A DNA stretch of 64,000 nt from Glandiceps talaboti (taxonomy: Eukaryota; Hemichordata; Enteropneusta; Spengelidae): the NCBI RefSeq assembly GCF_964340395.1, contig NC_135555.1, forward strand, positions 24,171,725-24,235,724, written 5' to 3'. Below are positions 62,146 to 64,000 of the stretch, in pieces (the first letter of the stretch is position 1; each line of letters opens with the position of its first letter). The notes beneath the pieces are model-generated. The model was not told the DNA's origin. It saw only the letters and a program-made list of their open reading frames with translations, and ran no database searches. The translations under genes and the position numbers were made by a program.

Positions 62146-62151
62146 AATAAA
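62146..62151 (+). terminator. Polyadenylation signal of the NRF1-like gene
   Basis: AATAAA in TTAATAAATAATTTTAC, 61 bases after the TAA stop. This would give a very short 3' untranslated region ending before the convergent minus-strand gene. Confidence 0.6.
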
Positions 62152-62291
62152 TAATTTTACACTTTTGATAATAAGGTCTGTAATGGTCATTTCTCTAAAA
62201 TCCTGTCCTAGTTAAACAGTATGTGGTTTCTCACACCTAGAAGATGGAAATTTAACATGACACATGAAACAAACTGCTTACAGTCTCAAAT

Positions 62292-64000
62292 CTACATAAC
62301 ACAATTTCCACTTTCCCTGTTCATTACTGCTAAAAATAATGATACATGAAACATAAAATTATCTGGCAGCATGTACGAAACTTGAGCTTTAATTCTTGCT
62401 AAGTCAGCATTGCTTTGTTCACAGACTTGAGAGTTTAACTTATTTATGTCAGCATTATATTTGTACACGTTCATGTTGTAACCAGAAGAACACCTACAAC
62501 AAAAGACAGGAAAGTCATTAGCAGTGGATACAGTAGTTGAGTTGTGGGTTTCTCGATGAAAAAATAATAATATTGAGTGCTCTTACATAAGCAACACATT
62601 GAGTAAAACAGGTTTAGTTATATTAAAATATGAACATCTATACACCATTCAAATGTTTTTAAGTCTTTCTTAGCATGAAATTAGTAACATATGCTACATG
62701 CAATCCAGCTATTATAGTGTCAAACAAAACACCTAGGATATGATTTACCCTGTATGATTCTTCCAGTGAAGTCGGTCAACAAGAAACAGTGTGTTTTTGA
62801 AAAACTCGGGCTCCCTGCAAGAAACCAAAGAAATTGAAATGTTACCATATGCAATCTGTAGACGAATCACTTTGTCCCGATTTCAACTTCACCCATTCAA
62901 CTTGTCCCAATTTCAACTCTCTGATTGTTCAATGTTTGCATCTTATATATTTACATCAGCCAAGAATTGTGGTTCATTTCCTAGAAATCTTCTGATGCAA
63001 GTAGGTTTTCTATAGCAACTATAACGGGTTGTAAATTTTTGCTCATTCCATTTAGTGTACATTGGATATGCAACAGCTTAGTTTAATCTCAATTCACTCT
63101 TGTATGCATCATCAGAGCTAAGTAAACCACTGTATAAGATATTAAATAATTTGGAATTGACTCAAATGGATATTATTATGTGTATCATATTTAATATATA
63201 TTAATAATAAATATATTCAGAAGCTATAAAGGAACCGCCTTAATTTTGAAACAAATTGGTCATTTAACTGACAAAGCCCACTAGAGGATATATTGGCCAT
63301 CACCAAAAAAAAAAATTGAAATGCCAAAAATATGGGTAGGTCGGGCCCATTGAACAGATTTTTTTATTTTTTCTGGCCTAACAAAATATTAGACAAAATT
63401 ACATCCAGATACATGGGAGAGAATTTCAAAGTTTACATTAATTTTAGACTCACCGGTTTAAGGAATACTGATGCAGCTTACAACAATTGTCATATATTAT
63501 AATCTGTGGCGCGGTTGGGAATCTTGTCATGATGATCGAAAATGGAACTGCTGGGGATTCCACTTGTTTCATCAGTTGAAATCCATAGCAGACTTTATGG
63601 GGACAGCAGACTGTGAAGATTCCTGGGGACAATGTGGGATGGCCGCCATGAAATTTACGACAACCACTTTCAACTTGACTTGTTTTGTCCAGTTTGTACC
63701 TGCCTTTGCTGTAAAGGAAAAAAAAGATGACACAAATAAGTATTTTATCCTTAGTTGCAAGTGTATGTGATACTGTAATCACATCAAAGCCTACATGTTA
63801 TGTGTGATTTTAATGTAACTTCAACAATGTCTGTCACTGTTTTAGCAAGTGAACAGACAAAGTTGGAAACCAATTCTAGTAATCTAACAATATCTATGTA
63901 AACATTAATTGTTATTGTTATTTAATATTTTGACTAATCAGCTGTAATAGGAAATAAATCATGAAAACTTACCCTCTAATATGTGGAAGCGATGGGAAAA
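62292..64000 (-). CDS. KDZ-transposase/HMGXB3-like protein, 3' exons (partial)
   Basis: Minus-strand exons: 64000-63973 (partial, runs off the window), 63708-63454, 62814-62749 and 62493-62292, ending in TAG. Junctions are GT-AG, phase 2 throughout, open across all. In order the protein shows FPSLPHIRG, GIFTVCCPHKVCYGFQLMK, APQIIIYDNCCKLHQYSLNR, EPEFFKNTLFLVDRLHWKNH, TGCSSGYNM, LNSQVCEQSNADLARIKAQV and NFMFHVSLFLAVMN. This succession (CPHxxCYGF, YDNxCKLH, FLVDRxHWxNHxxCSxGY, NSQxxEQxN) is, from memory, that of the Kyakuja-Dileera-Zisupton transposase domain, also found in HMGXB3-like host proteins. The Asp of IYDN, the Asp of LVDR and the Glu of VCEQ are candidate catalytic acids. Intact splicing and frame suggest an expressed, perhaps domesticated, gene. 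It converges on the NRF1-like gene, stops 207 bp apart. Confidence 0.72.

Noticed and set aside
63471-63770. 99-codon plus-strand frame
   Set aside because: It is the antisense shadow of the KDZ-like exon at 63454-63708, which has splice sites and conserved motifs.

Overview
This is AT-rich, intron-rich metazoan nuclear DNA. Splice sites are canonical GT-AG, and much of the window is intron, minisatellite, SINE, non-LTR retrotransposon remnant and small inverted-repeat element. The coding parts point to a marine invertebrate such as a hemichordate, echinoderm, brachiopod or mollusc. I cannot fix the phylum from sequence alone.

Layout. 1-4475: a composite duplication in which a ~0.75-0.8 kb unique segment and a 40/48-bp hairpin-rich minisatellite each occur twice. 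4475-31590: about 27 kb with no gene I recognise. It holds several minisatellites, long perfect hairpins, a hAT-like MITE and dispersed repeats. It may be introns and 3' sequence of a minus-strand gene whose 5' exon and E2F-type promoter lie at 30.85-31.85 kb. 32.5-35.1 kb: two decayed non-LTR retrotransposon fragments, both minus strand. 35.3-36.8 kb: long microsatellites.

37.5-54.1 kb (+): the first 14 coding exons of TRAPPC8 (TRAPP III subunit, Trs85 homologue). I spliced them by hand. All phases agree and they encode 761 residues that track the vertebrate protein to about its middle. The C-terminal half is absent. A 1.2-kb minisatellite and then a different gene lie where it should be, so the locus is either broken, misassembled or interrupted by a nested gene. 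TRAPPC8 introns carry several independent minisatellites, one of which seems to have grown out of an exon/splice-donor junction.

59.1-62.1 kb (+): a complete seven-exon gene of 331 residues. It has a divergent NRF1 (nuclear respiratory factor 1/erect wing/P3A2) DNA-binding domain, then an acidic linker built from frame-neutral phase-1 exons and a basic C-terminal tail. This is the best candidate here for something undescribed.

62.3-64.0 kb (-): the 3' exons of a gene with a KDZ-transposase/HMGXB3-like domain, convergent with the NRF1-like gene and running off the window edge.

Most other open frames are translations of tandem repeats and are not genes.
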